Assembly: GCF_000178955.2 (NCBI RefSeq)
Contig: NC_016631.1
Span: 2,790,001-2,854,000 of the forward strand
From: Granulicella mallensis MP5ACTX8
GTDB taxonomy: Bacteria > Acidobacteriota > Terriglobia > Terriglobales > Acidobacteriaceae
Direction of reading: 5' to 3'
Length of the DNA stretch: 64,000 nt
Below the pieces are notes generated by a model. The model did not search any database, was not told the origin of the DNA, and saw only the letters and a program-made list of their open reading frames with translations. Below are positions 1-8,464 of this stretch, piece by piece (positions within the stretch are counted from its first letter, which is position 1; each line of letters opens with the position of its first letter). The position numbers were made by a program, and so were the translations under genes.

Positions 1-140
1 CAAATGCCTCCTCAGAGCAGGACGTCCCCAACATCTTCACAGCCACCCAGGAGCAGCTTGGTCTCAAACTGCAGCCTTCCAGAGTTCCGGTCCGCGTGTT
101 TGTCATTGATCACATCGAGAAGAAGCCTTCAGATAACTAG
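1..140 (+). CDS. C-terminal fragment of a TIGR03435-type protein (5' end outside window)
   Basis: An open frame enters from the left edge and stops at 138-140. The visible 45 residues include IFTATQEQLGLKL and end in VFVIDHIEKKPSDN. This pattern, LGLKL followed by a V-VIDH-E-PS-N tail, is the one I associate with the C-terminus of the TIGR03435 family. That family is made of secreted or membrane-associated proteins of unknown function that are heavily multiplied in Acidobacteria and other soil bacteria. No start, signal peptide or ribosome site can be seen, so nothing can be said about its operon. The family call rests on the tail alone; its function is unknown. Confidence 0.7.
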   Translation, partial: NASSEQDVPNIFTATQEQLGLKLQPSRVPVRVFVIDHIEKKPSDN

Positions 141-923
141 CAACTGGTCAGATGGTGGGTGACGGCAAGCCAGTTTGTCGAAAGTAATCTGGCAACGTTA
201 TGAAAGAGCGCCTACAGGGACTGACTCCTCGGAACATTGGTAGTCCTGATGTAGGCTTTGTGGCACCCATTCGACACGCTCAGGGCAGGCTCTGAAGCCG
301 TGCCCTTAACGAAACGAAAGCCTGTAAGGAAACGGAGGTGCTGTGTCATGTTGGGTCGAAGGCATAGGTTGAGCTTCAACTTCTAGATTGAGCGCTCTAG
401 CCTGGGTTTTCGTGGTGGAAAAGGTCCCAGCGTCATGGGCACGATATAGACCATCGGGGTCCTTCGACTGCGGCACTCGCAAAGTGCGCGAGTGCCTTCG
501 CTCAGGATGACGATTTTGTGGGGATGCGGGCAAAAAACTGGTTGGTCCCGATAGAGCGCCCTTTCAGGGCTTACATCTCGCAGGTCATACTGACCCAGGG
601 TTTCACCCTTGACGCAGAGCGCGATGCGAATGCTTGTGGCGCGCTTTGCGTCCTCACCCTTGACGCAGAGTGCGGTGCGAATGTTTGTAGCGCGCTTTGC
701 GTCCTCACCTTGGGCTGTGATGGCGTCGCCCCTTCGGGGCTTGAACCCGTGCTCTTTACGTAAATCGGCCCTTACCCATGAGACCGATTTGCAGCAGCGT
801 CGTGCCTTTAGAGCGATGCGCCGCATCCATAAGATTCGTCTTGCCTGATTTTAACGAGTCGATTGGGTGACCTTTTGAGGGGCTTCTCGTCCATTCTTCG
901 ATACCGAAGATCAAGAGCTCATC
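141..923. other. Gene-free stretch built from several dispersed repeat types
   Basis: I see no convincing gene here. The stretch is a mosaic of pieces that recur elsewhere. The block around 289-325 (CTGAAGCCGTGCC..ATGAAACGAA-type) and the block around 784-815 (ACCGATTTGCAGCAGCGT) are contiguous at 12285-12355. Positions 390-520 match one half of the element at 48241-48425. Positions 541-760 match the element at 21287-21478 but are interrupted by a tandem duplication. Open frames on both strands across this stretch simply translate the repeats. The promoter of the downstream alpha-galactosidase presumably lies near the right end, but no clear -35/-10 pair was identified. Confidence 0.6.
604..705. 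repeat. Tandem duplication, two 51-bp units
   Basis: Unit 1 is 604-654 and unit 2 is 655-705. They differ at only a few positions, and each begins CACCCTTGACGCAGAG and ends GCGCTTTGCGTCCT. The pair sits between CCCAGGGTTTCAC and CTTGGGCTGTGATGGCG. These flanks would be adjacent in the intact repeat core seen at 21431-21460. The tandem therefore appears to interrupt an older copy of that dispersed element. Confidence 0.8.
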
Positions 924-3473
924 ATGCCTTACACACTAGAGAGTTATCTGGGTGCCCGGAAGCCCAGGACCCGCCTTGGAAGATCGGCGCACGTAACGGT
1001 TGCGAACCGGTTCAGAATCAAGCTCTTCTGCTGGGCATTGCTTTTAGCCACAACAGTGCTTCCTAAAGCACTTGGACAATCTACTAACGTCGCCGCGCTT
1101 CCGTATCTGGGTTGGAGCAGTTTCAGCTCGCAGACTCAATCGAGTGGCTTTCTGAACCAGACCAATATCGAAGCGCAATCAGACGCGCTGAGATCTTCGG
1201 TTCTGCAAGAACACGGTTTCACCTATATCAATATCGACGACGGATGGCAGAAGGGTTACGACTCGAGTGGGAGACCCACACCGAACTCCGCGTTATTTCC
1301 GGACATATCGGCGCTCATCTCGCACATTCACCAAAACGGGCAGAAGGCCGGCATCTACTGGCGGCCCGGTGCCGCCCAGGAAGTCGTGCAGTCCAATCCG
1401 CTGATTTCAGGGGGCACCCAGTATGTCAAAGACATCCTCGCTGTTCCTCACGCTCCGGGAAACGCATTTGCAGCATCCGATGCGACAACGTCTCTTTCTA
1501 ATCTGAAGATCGATTTCAGCCAATCGGCAGCACAACTCTATGTTGAGTCAATCGTGAACCTCTTCGCTTCCTGGGGAGTGGACTACATACGGCTCGATGG
1601 CGTCGCGCCAGGCTCCGGCGTGCTGACAGTGGACAACCAGGAGGAGGTTCAGGCCTGGGCTCAGGCGATCAGCAAATCAGGACGCCCCATGTGGCTTACC
1701 GTCTCAACGGGAGTCGAGCTGGGCGATTTCAGCACCTGGGGGAGCTATAGCAATGCCCGCCGCATTGGAGCTGCGATCGAATGTAAAGGCTCTTGCAGCA
1801 CTCTTACCGACTGGGCCCTGACTTCAGAACGCTGGTTCGATCTGATCGGGTGGCAGAACTTCACCAGTGCGCAAACGGGATGGAACGATCTTGGACCGCT
1901 CGAAATAGGAACGCCAGCTACTGTCGGTTTGTCGGGTGTTGAGCAACAGTCGGCGATCACCCTGTGGGCCATGGCCAATGCGCCGATCTATGTTGGCGGC
2001 GATATCAGTGCTATCGATTCGGATGGGACGAACCTCCTGACCAACGATGAGGTGCTTGGCGTCGATCAGTCAGGGGAACCTGCTACGCAGCTAGCCGGTG
2101 GACTCACGCCCGTATGGGGCAGCGCGCCGAGCAATGGAGTGTTCTACGTTGCGCTCTTCAATCTCAACGCTTTTCCAGCCGAAGTTACGGTGAGATGGAA
2201 AGACCTTGGCTTTCTGGACGCATTGAACGTCCGCGATGTGTGGAATCGCAAGGATCTTGGTCCATTCAAGCAGAAGTTTTCCAGCGTCATTCTCGGGCAC
2301 GGTGCTCGACTCTTACGGGTATCGAAATCCGGCGTCGTGGATCCCCAGAGTTCCCAGTCCTATCCGGCGTTCCTGGGGAAGACCCACGGGAAGACAGCCT
2401 TCATTCGCTGCCCCGGCGGATGCGCCTCCGGACACGAGGTGGTTAAGCTGGGGCTGGAAAAAGAAAACTACGTCGATATTGAGGGAGTTTCTGTAGAGAA
2501 GTCGGGAATTTACCGCATGAAGATCGACGCCGCAACCTATGGGCCGAGCGATCTCTTTTATCAGCCCAACGGCGGCGCGGAAACGGCAGTGAAGATCGGC
2601 GGCAGCAGCTTCGGCGTGCCCTCAAACACAATCGTTCCTGTGTTCTTGAAGAGCGGAGAGAACACGATCCGATTTACGAATCCTACCGGCATGGCTCCCT
2701 ATCTTGACGTCATCACGATCATCGGGAACGGAGACCTTTCTGACTCGCACATCGGGGTCTACGATGCCGAGGTCGGCGTCCTTGAGGGGAATGCGACGCA
2801 CACTCCCTGCGAGTATTGTTCGGGGAATACGAAGGTCATCACTCTCGGGGGAAAGCCGGATAACGATGTCCTCTTCGACAATGTTGTGGTCCAGGCCGAC
2901 GGCGTGTACATGATGGAGATTGATTTTGTGGCGCAAGGGACCCGGCCGCTTTGGATCAAAGTCAATCATGAAAAACCCTTTCAGTTGAGCCTCACAGGAG
3001 ATAGCGATTCTCTTCCGACCAGCATGGTGATTCCGGTCGCGCTGAAGCAAGGCAAGAACAGCATCACCGTGGGGGGCGGCAAAGAAGATGCTCCTGGAGT
3101 CGATAAGATTGTCATCGGGCCTTCCGAACCGGCCAATCACCTCGCCATGGGGCTTGTCTCTCGCAAAGGAACATCCGTTAACCGTGTCTGGACGCTTGAG
3201 CTGGCGAATCTCGGTAACGAACCGCTCCAGGCAGCGCAGGTGAATTCTTTCGCTTTCGTGCAAGTGAGCGGCCAGGGGGCTTGTCAGCCATCGATTTTGA
3301 CGGGCTTCCCAATTGTTGTCGGGGATATTCCTGCTCAATCCTTCAAGACATTTGAGCTTGCCATGGATTTCTCCGGATGCTCTTTCGACGCGCGATTCAA
3401 TACGAGTACCTCCTATTCGGCTGACCGTGGAGCTGTTGCTGCCGGGGTTGTCGACGTATCGCTTGAGCAGTAA
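924..3473 (+). CDS. Secreted GH27-type alpha-galactosidase with C-terminal carbohydrate-binding domains
   Basis: This 849-residue protein has a signal peptide around residues 28-52. A (beta/alpha)8 catalytic domain of the alpha-galactosidase GH27 type covers roughly residues 58-460. YINIDDGWQ (101-109), YIRLDG (221-226, Asp225 the expected nucleophile) and GWNDLGPLEIG (319-329, the WND-D-L-IG box) support this. After it come two similar beta-sandwich segments (about 480-600 and 610-740) resembling CBM35-type modules, then a conserved-domain-like tail. The likely role is release of terminal alpha-galactose from plant polysaccharide side chains, fitting the pectin genes further right. The start is uncertain: the ribosome site before 924 is weak (AAGAG), although the signal peptide supports a start close to it. 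The gene is not obviously in an operon. Confidence 0.82.
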   Translation: MPYTLESYLGARKPRTRLGRSAHVTVANRFRIKLFCWALLLATTVLPKALGQSTNVAALPYLGWSSFSSQTQSSGFLNQTNIEAQSDALRSSVLQEHGFTYINIDDGWQKGYDSSGRPTPNSALFPDISALISHIHQNGQKAGIYWRPGAAQEVVQSNPLISGGTQYVKDILAVPHAPGNAFAASDATTSLSNLKIDFSQSAAQLYVESIVNLFASWGVDYIRLDGVAPGSGVLTVDNQEEVQAWAQAISKSGRPMWLTVSTGVELGDFSTWGSYSNARRIGAAIECKGSCSTLTDWALTSERWFDLIGWQNFTSAQTGWNDLGPLEIGTPATVGLSGVEQQSAITLWAMANAPIYVGGDISAIDSDGTNLLTNDEVLGVDQSGEPATQLAGGLTPVWGSAPSNGVFYVALFNLNAFPAEVTVRWKDLGFLDALNVRDVWNRKDLGPFKQKFSSVILGHGARLLRVSKSGVVDPQSSQSYPAFLGKTHGKTAFIRCPGGCASGHEVVKLGLEKENYVDIEGVSVEKSGIYRMKIDAATYGPSDLFYQPNGGAETAVKIGGSSFGVPSNTIVPVFLKSGENTIRFTNPTGMAPYLDVITIIGNGDLSDSHIGVYDAEVGVLEGNATHTPCEYCSGNTKVITLGGKPDNDVLFDNVVVQADGVYMMEIDFVAQGTRPLWIKVNHEKPFQLSLTGDSDSLPTSMVIPVALKQGKNSITVGGGKEDAPGVDKIVIGPSEPANHLAMGLVSRKGTSVNRVWTLELANLGNEPLQAAQVNSFAFVQVSGQGACQPSILTGFPIVVGDIPAQSFKTFELAMDFSGCSFDARFNTSTSYSADRGAVAAGVVDVSLEQ

Positions 3474-3604
3474 TGTCGGCTGAAAGGGGCGAGACTGGAC
3501 TATTTTTTTGCAGCCGAGTCGGTCCCCGCATGATTGGTGTTGCGCGCAAAGTGGACAGGACTGAAATCAGCCGGCCCGGTCGTTGTTCAGCGTTAAATCG
3601 TAGG

Positions 3605-3640
3605 GAGCAAGCAAGAGCGTTCGTCCGCTCCTGCTTGCTC
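3605..3640. terminator. Bidirectional terminator-like hairpin between convergent genes
   Basis: Arms GAGCAAGCAAGAGC (3605-3618) and GCTCCTGCTTGCTC (3627-3640) pair at 13 of 14 positions around an 8-nt loop. The hairpin lies between the alpha-galactosidase stop and the amidase stop, which converge. There is no strong T-tract. Confidence 0.6.
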
Positions 3641-3655
3641 GTAGCCTGGAGCGAT

Positions 3656-5065
3656 TTAGAGATTCGGGTGCAGATCGCTTACAGGGCTAACCTGCTCGAG
3701 AAGGGAAGCGATGTAAAGAATTGTCGACTCGGCTTGCCAGCTACCAACGATTTGTACTCCGATCGGCATTCCTTCCTGGCTTGTGCCGAACCGCATGGAA
3801 ACGGCGGGCAGGCCGGTAACATTTAAGTGCGATGTGATATTCATGATGCCCATGGCGCCAATCGTCTGGCCATTGATCACCAACTCTTCCTGGCCATGCT
3901 TGAAGGATGGCGTCGGCAGAACCGGGGTGAGCAGTACGTCGTACTTCTGGAAGTACTCGGCATAGCCATCCTTCAGCCGCTCCGCTCCCTGCACTGCATC
4001 GATGTAGTCCGCCGCAGGCGTATCGGGCAGCCCGAGCATGAACCTGGCCATATAGGAGATCTCATCTTCGCTGCGGCCAGCCGTAGTCTTCACGAATCCG
4101 GGCTTCATCTCCAGCACGTGCAGACGACTGAACACATCGAGGCCAAAGTCGCGCTCGAGGGCAGGGATGCGTGCGGACTCGACGGTGTGGCCGAAGCCTT
4201 TGAGAGCTTCCGCGGCAGCTTCTACGGTAGAGGCGGTCTCGCGGTCGATTGGTCCAAAGCCGGGTTCTACCAGCCAGCCCACACGAAGCGGACGTTTGTT
4301 GGAGCTACCAACGCCGGCATCAAAGGGGATGGCGCTGCTGGAGTAGCCGTCCTGACCGTCAGGTCCGGCAAGCTGCGAAAAGGCCAACGACAGATCGCGA
4401 ATGCTCCGTGCCATCGGGCCCACATGCCAGAAACGGCGCGGTTCACGCGGCCAGATACCCGTCATGGGCACACGTCCGTGCGTTGCTTTGAGCGACACAA
4501 TGGCCGTGTGGGCCGCCGGACCACGCAGGGAGATCCCAAGGTCCGTACCCAGGCCCAGCGGAGACATGCCCGCCGCGATCGCTGCCGACTCGCCACCGCT
4601 TGAGCCACCCGGCGTCAGGTCTAGGTTCCAGGGGTTTTTCGTCCGGCCGGTGAGCAGATTGTCGCTTTCAATCCAGTAGGAAAACTCAGGAAGGTTGGTC
4701 TTCGCAAGCAGAATCGCTCCTGCCTTCTTCATGCGCACAACGCTGGTCGCATCGGTCTCGGGTGTGCGTCCTTTGAAGATCGGCGATCCACGTTGGGTCA
4801 GTACGTTCGCGGTGTCGATCGAATCCTTCACCGTGAAGGGCACACCGTGCAGGGGGCCCAGTTCATCTCCCCGCAGTACGGCCGCTTCTGCTTCTTTGGC
4901 GGATTCCAAGGCACCATCGGCAATTGTGACGATTGCATTGACCTTGGGGTTGACGGCCTCAATGCGATCGAGGTGCGTCTTCATGACTTCGACCGGGGAG
5001 ATCTCGCGTGTGCGGATCAGTTCGGCCAGCTTCGTTGCATCGGTATAAATCAGTTCTGTGCTCAT
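3656..5065 (-). CDS. Amidase-signature family hydrolase
   Basis: This 469-residue protein belongs to the amidase signature family, whose members hydrolyse carboxamides with a Ser-cisSer-Lys triad. Lys80 lies in FTVKDSID. The glycine/serine-rich block GGSSGGESAAIAAG starts at residue 153. The nucleophile serine sits in GTDLGISLRGPAA (about Ser179). Where most relatives have GGS-IR before the nucleophile, this one has GISLR, a mild deviation. No signal peptide is seen, so it is probably cytoplasmic. It starts 113 bp from the divergent TetR gene, with an AGAGGGG ribosome site, and is probably that regulator's target. Its substrate cannot be read from the sequence; it could equally be a glutamyl-tRNA amidotransferase-like stand-alone amidase. 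Confidence 0.88.
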   Translation of the reverse strand: MSTELIYTDATKLAELIRTREISPVEVMKTHLDRIEAVNPKVNAIVTIADGALESAKEAEAAVLRGDELGPLHGVPFTVKDSIDTANVLTQRGSPIFKGRTPETDATSVVRMKKAGAILLAKTNLPEFSYWIESDNLLTGRTKNPWNLDLTPGGSSGGESAAIAAGMSPLGLGTDLGISLRGPAAHTAIVSLKATHGRVPMTGIWPREPRRFWHVGPMARSIRDLSLAFSQLAGPDGQDGYSSSAIPFDAGVGSSNKRPLRVGWLVEPGFGPIDRETASTVEAAAEALKGFGHTVESARIPALERDFGLDVFSRLHVLEMKPGFVKTTAGRSEDEISYMARFMLGLPDTPAADYIDAVQGAERLKDGYAEYFQKYDVLLTPVLPTPSFKHGQEELVINGQTIGAMGIMNITSHLNVTGLPAVSMRFGTSQEGMPIGVQIVGSWQAESTILYIASLLEQVSPVSDLHPNL

Positions 5066-5074
5066 GGTTGCCCC

Positions 5075-5129
5075 TCTACCTGCCAGCAGACAGGTTGTAT
5101 GATTGAGATTCTACCTGCCACATGGTAGA
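5075..5129. promoter_or_regulatory. Candidate TetR operators between amidase and regulator genes
   Basis: The 11-mer TCTACCTGCCA occurs at 5075-5085 and again at 5110-5120, exactly 35 bp apart. The second copy is part of the inverted repeat TCTACC (5110-5115) / GGTAGA (5124-5129). The first lies within ACCTG (5078-5082) / CAGGT (5091-5095). Placement between the divergent amidase and TetR genes suggests binding sites for that TetR protein. This is inference from repeat structure only. Confidence 0.5.
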
Positions 5130-5178
5130 TTCAAAAAAGTAGAGACTTTTTTGCCGCGCGAAAGTTTGGAGGGTTGTG

Positions 5179-5742
5179 ATGAGCACAAATGCCCGCGAAG
5201 ATATTTTGGCCGCCGCGAAGCTTGTTGCGCAGGCTCACGGCTATGCCGGTTTGAACTTTCGTGATTTGGCTCAACAGGTTGGAATCAAAGCAGCGAGTGT
5301 TTACTATCACTTTCCGGGCAAGGCTGAACTGGCCACGGCGGTTGCGAAGCGTTACTGGGAAGACTCGGCAGCCTATCTTGAATCGCTGCTGCAGAGTTCA
5401 TCCGGTCCGCTGGAAGCGTTGCGCCGCTACCCTGAAACCTTTCGCTGGGCGCTGGAGAACGACAATCGTATCTGCCTTTGCAGCTTTATGTCTGCGCAGT
5501 TCGACGATCTGCCTGACTTAGTAAAGACGGAAGTTCAAGCTTTTGCTGATGTCAATATCGCCTGGCTGAAGAAGGTGCTGATTGCGGCTAAAGTTGCCAG
5601 CCCCAAGGAGGCCGAGAAGCGGGCACGTGCTATCTACTCTGGAATCGTGGGCGCACAACTCATGGCAAGGAGCCGGGCAGATATCGCTCTCTACGATAGC
5701 CTGATCGAAAGCTACCGCGCAGCAGGATTGCTTCCTGCGTAA
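5179..5742 (+). CDS. TetR/AcrR-family transcriptional regulator
   Basis: This protein of about 187 residues has an N-terminal TetR helix-turn-helix of the usual form (GYAGLNFRDLAQQVGIKAASVYYHFPGKAEL). The rest is a helical ligand-binding and dimerisation domain. A GGAGGG ribosome site at 5168-5173 points to the ATG at 5179 rather than the GTG codon just before it. It is transcribed divergently from the amidase, with repeated operator-like motifs in between, so it most likely controls the amidase and itself. The inducing ligand is unknown. Confidence 0.9.
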   Translation: MSTNAREDILAAAKLVAQAHGYAGLNFRDLAQQVGIKAASVYYHFPGKAELATAVAKRYWEDSAAYLESLLQSSSGPLEALRRYPETFRWALENDNRICLCSFMSAQFDDLPDLVKTEVQAFADVNIAWLKKVLIAAKVASPKEAEKRARAIYSGIVGAQLMARSRADIALYDSLIESYRAAGLLPA

Positions 5743-5765
5743 GGCCAATTCACGACAGGGTTGCT

Positions 5766-5791
5766 GAGAGGATGTTTCTAAGCATCCTCTC
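5766..5791. terminator. Bidirectional terminator-like hairpin
   Basis: GAGAGGATG (5766-5774) and CATCCTCTC (5783-5791) form a perfect 9-bp stem with an 8-nt loop. It sits between the convergent TetR and SDR genes. Confidence 0.65.
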
Positions 5792-5845
5792 AAACTTCTA
5801 AATTACGGCTGAGTTGAACTCCGCCCTAAGTCTTCTGGCCGGGGT

Positions 5846-6808
5846 TTAGCTTGTGAAGTAGTCTGTCTGATCGAGATCGGTAAGCAAGCCTGGGTGTGTT
5901 GGCTTCCAACCTAAGCGTTCCTGCGTCAATTGGCTGGATGTGGGGTTGTCTTTCGCAACGAACTCTGTGAGGAAGGTGAACTGCTTCTTTGCCTGCTCTG
6001 CAGTTTTGCTGACGACGGGTACCTTCAGGTGCCGTCCGATCAGGTTGGCGATGTGCAGGAACGGAATACCTTCCTCGGCCACGCCGTGGTACGTTCCACC
6101 TTTCGGCCCGTTCTCCAGGGCGAGCCGGAAGAGACGGGCTACATCGAACCGGTGGACCGACGGCCAACGGTTGAGACCGTCGCCGACGTATCCCGATTCT
6201 TTCTTCTTTCGCGCAATCGCGATGAGCCTCTGCGTGAAGCCTTGATCGCCGGCGCCATGCACGATGGGCGGAAGGCGGATGGCGGAGGTACGAACGCCGC
6301 TCGAAGCTAACTCTTGCAACAGATCCTCTGTCTCGGCGCGAGGAGCTGCGAAGAAGGTTGGGTCGTAGGATTGATCCTCGGTAGCGAGTTGTCCTGGTTT
6401 CAATGCCATGGTGGCGAAGGTGGCCGCCAGAGGACGGTCTGTCCCGGAAAACGCTTGACCGATCGTCTTCAAGGCGAGCCGGTCGGCTTCGACTCCCGAG
6501 AGCATGAACCTTTGAACGATGCCCCCTGGCGCGCCACCCAGGAATACGCCCATACGCTTGCCGAACGGTATATGCGAGATCTTGTGATAGTAGGCCGTGT
6601 GTACGGCGCCATCGGCAGCGGAGGTGGCGCGCCGCAGGAGATCGAGATCTTCTACGGAACCCACCAGCACGCGTGCGCCAGCGTCGGTCAACTTCTTTCC
6701 CGAGGCTGCCGAGCGTGCAAGCCCCGTGACCTGATGACCTGCCGCAATGAGTTCCTTGACGATAGCAAACCCGATGAATCCCGTAGCACCTGTGACAAAA
6801 ACACGCAT
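5846..6808 (-). CDS. NAD(P)-dependent extended SDR / epimerase-like protein
   Basis: This 320-residue protein opens with MRVFVTGATGFIGFAIV, the TGxxGxxG dinucleotide-binding motif of the extended short-chain dehydrogenase/epimerase group. A complete Rossmann domain follows. No canonical YxxxK active-site pair is evident, as in several NmrA-like or atypical extended SDRs, so oxidoreductase activity is not certain. Its ribosome site is AGGAG, 9-10 nt before the start. It is divergent from an AraC-type regulator 53 bp away, a common layout for a regulator and its target. Substrate unknown. Confidence 0.85.
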   Translation of the reverse strand: MRVFVTGATGFIGFAIVKELIAAGHQVTGLARSAASGKKLTDAGARVLVGSVEDLDLLRRATSAADGAVHTAYYHKISHIPFGKRMGVFLGGAPGGIVQRFMLSGVEADRLALKTIGQAFSGTDRPLAATFATMALKPGQLATEDQSYDPTFFAAPRAETEDLLQELASSGVRTSAIRLPPIVHGAGDQGFTQRLIAIARKKKESGYVGDGLNRWPSVHRFDVARLFRLALENGPKGGTYHGVAEEGIPFLHIANLIGRHLKVPVVSKTAEQAKKQFTFLTEFVAKDNPTSSQLTQERLGWKPTHPGLLTDLDQTDYFTS

Positions 6809-6861
6809 TCGAAGAATCTCCTACGTGAACGCTATGGCATTAGCGGCCTACAATCTATGCT

Positions 6862-7848
6862 ATGGAGTCGCAATTTATATCGAGATCGTCCAAGTTAGCT
6901 GCTGACCCGCTTTCGGATGTGCTTTCGCTACTGAATCCTCGCGGATACATGTCAGGAGGCATCGATGCGGGTGGAGACTGGTCGTTTCAGTTCGAGCAGG
7001 ATCGATCCTTCCGATGCTTTGCCATCGTTTCCGGTCAGTGCTGTCTTTCGGTGGAGGGCGTGGACGACACTGTTCGTCTTCAAGAGGGGGACTTTGTTGT
7101 CCTGCCGCACGGACGCGCTTTCCGCCTCGCAAGCGATTTGGCCGTAACTCCGCTCGACATCATGAGCGTGATTACCGCACCTCTAAACGGTAATGTTCTG
7201 TGCTGGCAGGGCGGCGGTGCGTGCCTCGCGCTGAGCGCGTTATTTACCTTCAATCATGACGATGCCGACATCCTGCTGGGTGTGCTGCCGACTCTCGTAC
7301 ACATCCGCAAGGATGCAGACCGGGCCACCATGCGGTGGTATCTGGAGCGCATGATGAAGGTGATTCGTGAGCCCCAGCCCGGGGGAGTGCTGCTTGGAGA
7401 GTACCTCGCTCAGATGATGCTGGTAGAGGTGCTTGGACTGTACCTGGTGGATGCGGTAACGGGAGGTGTTGGATGGCTCTCCGCACTGGCCGACAGGCAG
7501 ATTGGTGCCGCCATTACAGCAATGCATGAGAACCCCGGCAATCGATGGACGCTACAGACGCTGGCAGAACATGTGGGCATGTCGCGATCAGCCTTCGCTG
7601 TACGTTTCAAGGAAAAGGTTGGGACTTCTGCCATGGAGTACCTGACGCGTTGGCGTATGCGCCGTGCGAGCCACAAGTTGGTGAACTCGAGCGACCCGGT
7701 TTCGTCCATCGCCTCTTCTCTTGGCTATGAGTCCGAGAGCGCGTTTTGCTTCGCGTTCAAGAGGGAGATGGGATATTCGCCGCGTCAATATGGCCATGCC
7801 CGTATGTCTGCTTCGGCCTCGCTGATCAACAACTCACAAAGCAGCTGA
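6862..7848 (+). CDS. AraC-family regulator with N-terminal cupin
   Basis: This 328-residue protein begins DPLSDVLSLLNPRGYMSGG and continues into a cupin-type sensor domain. That opening is typical of AraC regulators that sit next to SDR or oxidoreductase genes. The C-terminal 100 residues carry the paired AraC helix-turn-helix motifs, including MSRSAFAVRFKEKVG and SSIASSLGYESESAFCFAFKREMGYSPRQY. It is divergent from the SDR gene and probably activates it. The ribosome site is weak. The 3' end and stop codon lie inside a 23-bp tandem repeat, so the last few residues may be repeat-derived. Confidence 0.9.
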   Translation: MESQFISRSSKLAADPLSDVLSLLNPRGYMSGGIDAGGDWSFQFEQDRSFRCFAIVSGQCCLSVEGVDDTVRLQEGDFVVLPHGRAFRLASDLAVTPLDIMSVITAPLNGNVLCWQGGGACLALSALFTFNHDDADILLGVLPTLVHIRKDADRATMRWYLERMMKVIREPQPGGVLLGEYLAQMMLVEVLGLYLVDAVTGGVGWLSALADRQIGAAITAMHENPGNRWTLQTLAEHVGMSRSAFAVRFKEKVGTSAMEYLTRWRMRRASHKLVNSSDPVSSIASSLGYESESAFCFAFKREMGYSPRQYGHARMSASASLINNSQSS

Positions 7849-7892
7849 CCAACAACTCACAAAGCAACAGATCAATAACTCGCGCAGCAACT
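7824..7892. repeat. Three tandem 23-bp units across the AraC stop codon
   Basis: The units are 7824-7846, 7847-7869 and 7870-7892, each starting GATCAACAACTC-like and ending AAAGCA or GCAGCA plus a few bases. The third is more diverged. The unit length is not a multiple of three, so the repeat places the TGA stop at the junction of units 1 and 2. The array ends 2 bp before the convergent TetR stop. Confidence 0.85.
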
Positions 7893-7894
7893 GG

Positions 7895-8458
7895 TCAATT
7901 CAGCATCCGCCAGAAAGCCTCGAAACCCTCTTTGCTGTGCTTCTTTGCGTTGGCCGGATCCTGTGTCATGAAGTCCATGGTCGCCTCCGCCACCGAGTTC
8001 ATGAGCGCGACCAGGAAAACCATCGACACTTTCTGCATAGGTCCGTGGGCGCGAGCACGCTCCAACAGATCGGCGACGTGGGCCATCATCTTGTGTCCCG
8101 CTGCACGGGTTACCGGAGTGATCTCGTCGGATACGCTGAGTTGTGCGATCGCTCGCCGCTTCTCCGGGTTCGAGATTGCCCAGTTCATCCACTTCTTCCA
8201 CAGATGAAAGAACTGCTCACGAACCTCGGCATCCACCGGAAGATTCATCGCGCCGGTTGCCATTTCCATTTTCAGCTCAAGAAAGAGCTGGTTGAAGAGA
8301 TCCGTCTTGGTTTCGAAGTAGGTAAAGAGAGAGCCATTCGCCACTCCGGCTTCTTTTGCGATGACCATGGTCGGGGCGCTCAGGCCCTGCTTCACGATGA
8401 CACGCGTCGCGGCCTCTAAGATCGCAATTCTTTTCTCGTCGCTCCTCGGCCTTGGCAT
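7895..8458 (-). CDS. TetR-family regulator, possibly leaderless
   Basis: This 187-residue TetR protein has its N-terminal helix-turn-helix at residues 10-55 (ILEAATRVIVKQGLSAPTMVIAKEAGVANGSLFTYF). The C-terminal region is the usual variable helical bundle. It is divergent from an SDR gene. A TTGACT box and a TAGGGT box 17 nt apart end only 6 nt before the ATG, which would leave little or no 5' leader. The -35 box is part of a 12-bp sequence repeated in inverted orientation at the SDR promoter, so autoregulation is likely. The ligand is unknown. Confidence 0.88.
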   Translation of the reverse strand: MPRPRSDEKRIAILEAATRVIVKQGLSAPTMVIAKEAGVANGSLFTYFETKTDLFNQLFLELKMEMATGAMNLPVDAEVREQFFHLWKKWMNWAISNPEKRRAIAQLSVSDEITPVTRAAGHKMMAHVADLLERARAHGPMQKVSMVFLVALMNSVAEATMDFMTQDPANAKKHSKEGFEAFWRMLN

Positions 8459-8464
8459 GTTTTC

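Noticed and set aside
604..705. Possible CRISPR array
   Set aside because: Only two directly adjacent units with no spacers; it is a tandem duplication inside a dispersed repeat.
383..826. A 147-codon frame on the minus strand with repeated KGEDAKRAT-type residues
   Set aside because: It is the translation of the 51-bp tandem units and flanking repeats, with no ribosome site or family resemblance.
3473..3655. Continuation of an open frame after the alpha-galactosidase stop
   Set aside because: No ribosome site, runs antisense into the amidase and has no recognised content; the region contains only the terminator hairpin.
7824..7892. Possible CRISPR array or iteron origin
   Set aside because: Units are back-to-back without spacers and number only three, with no replication gene nearby.
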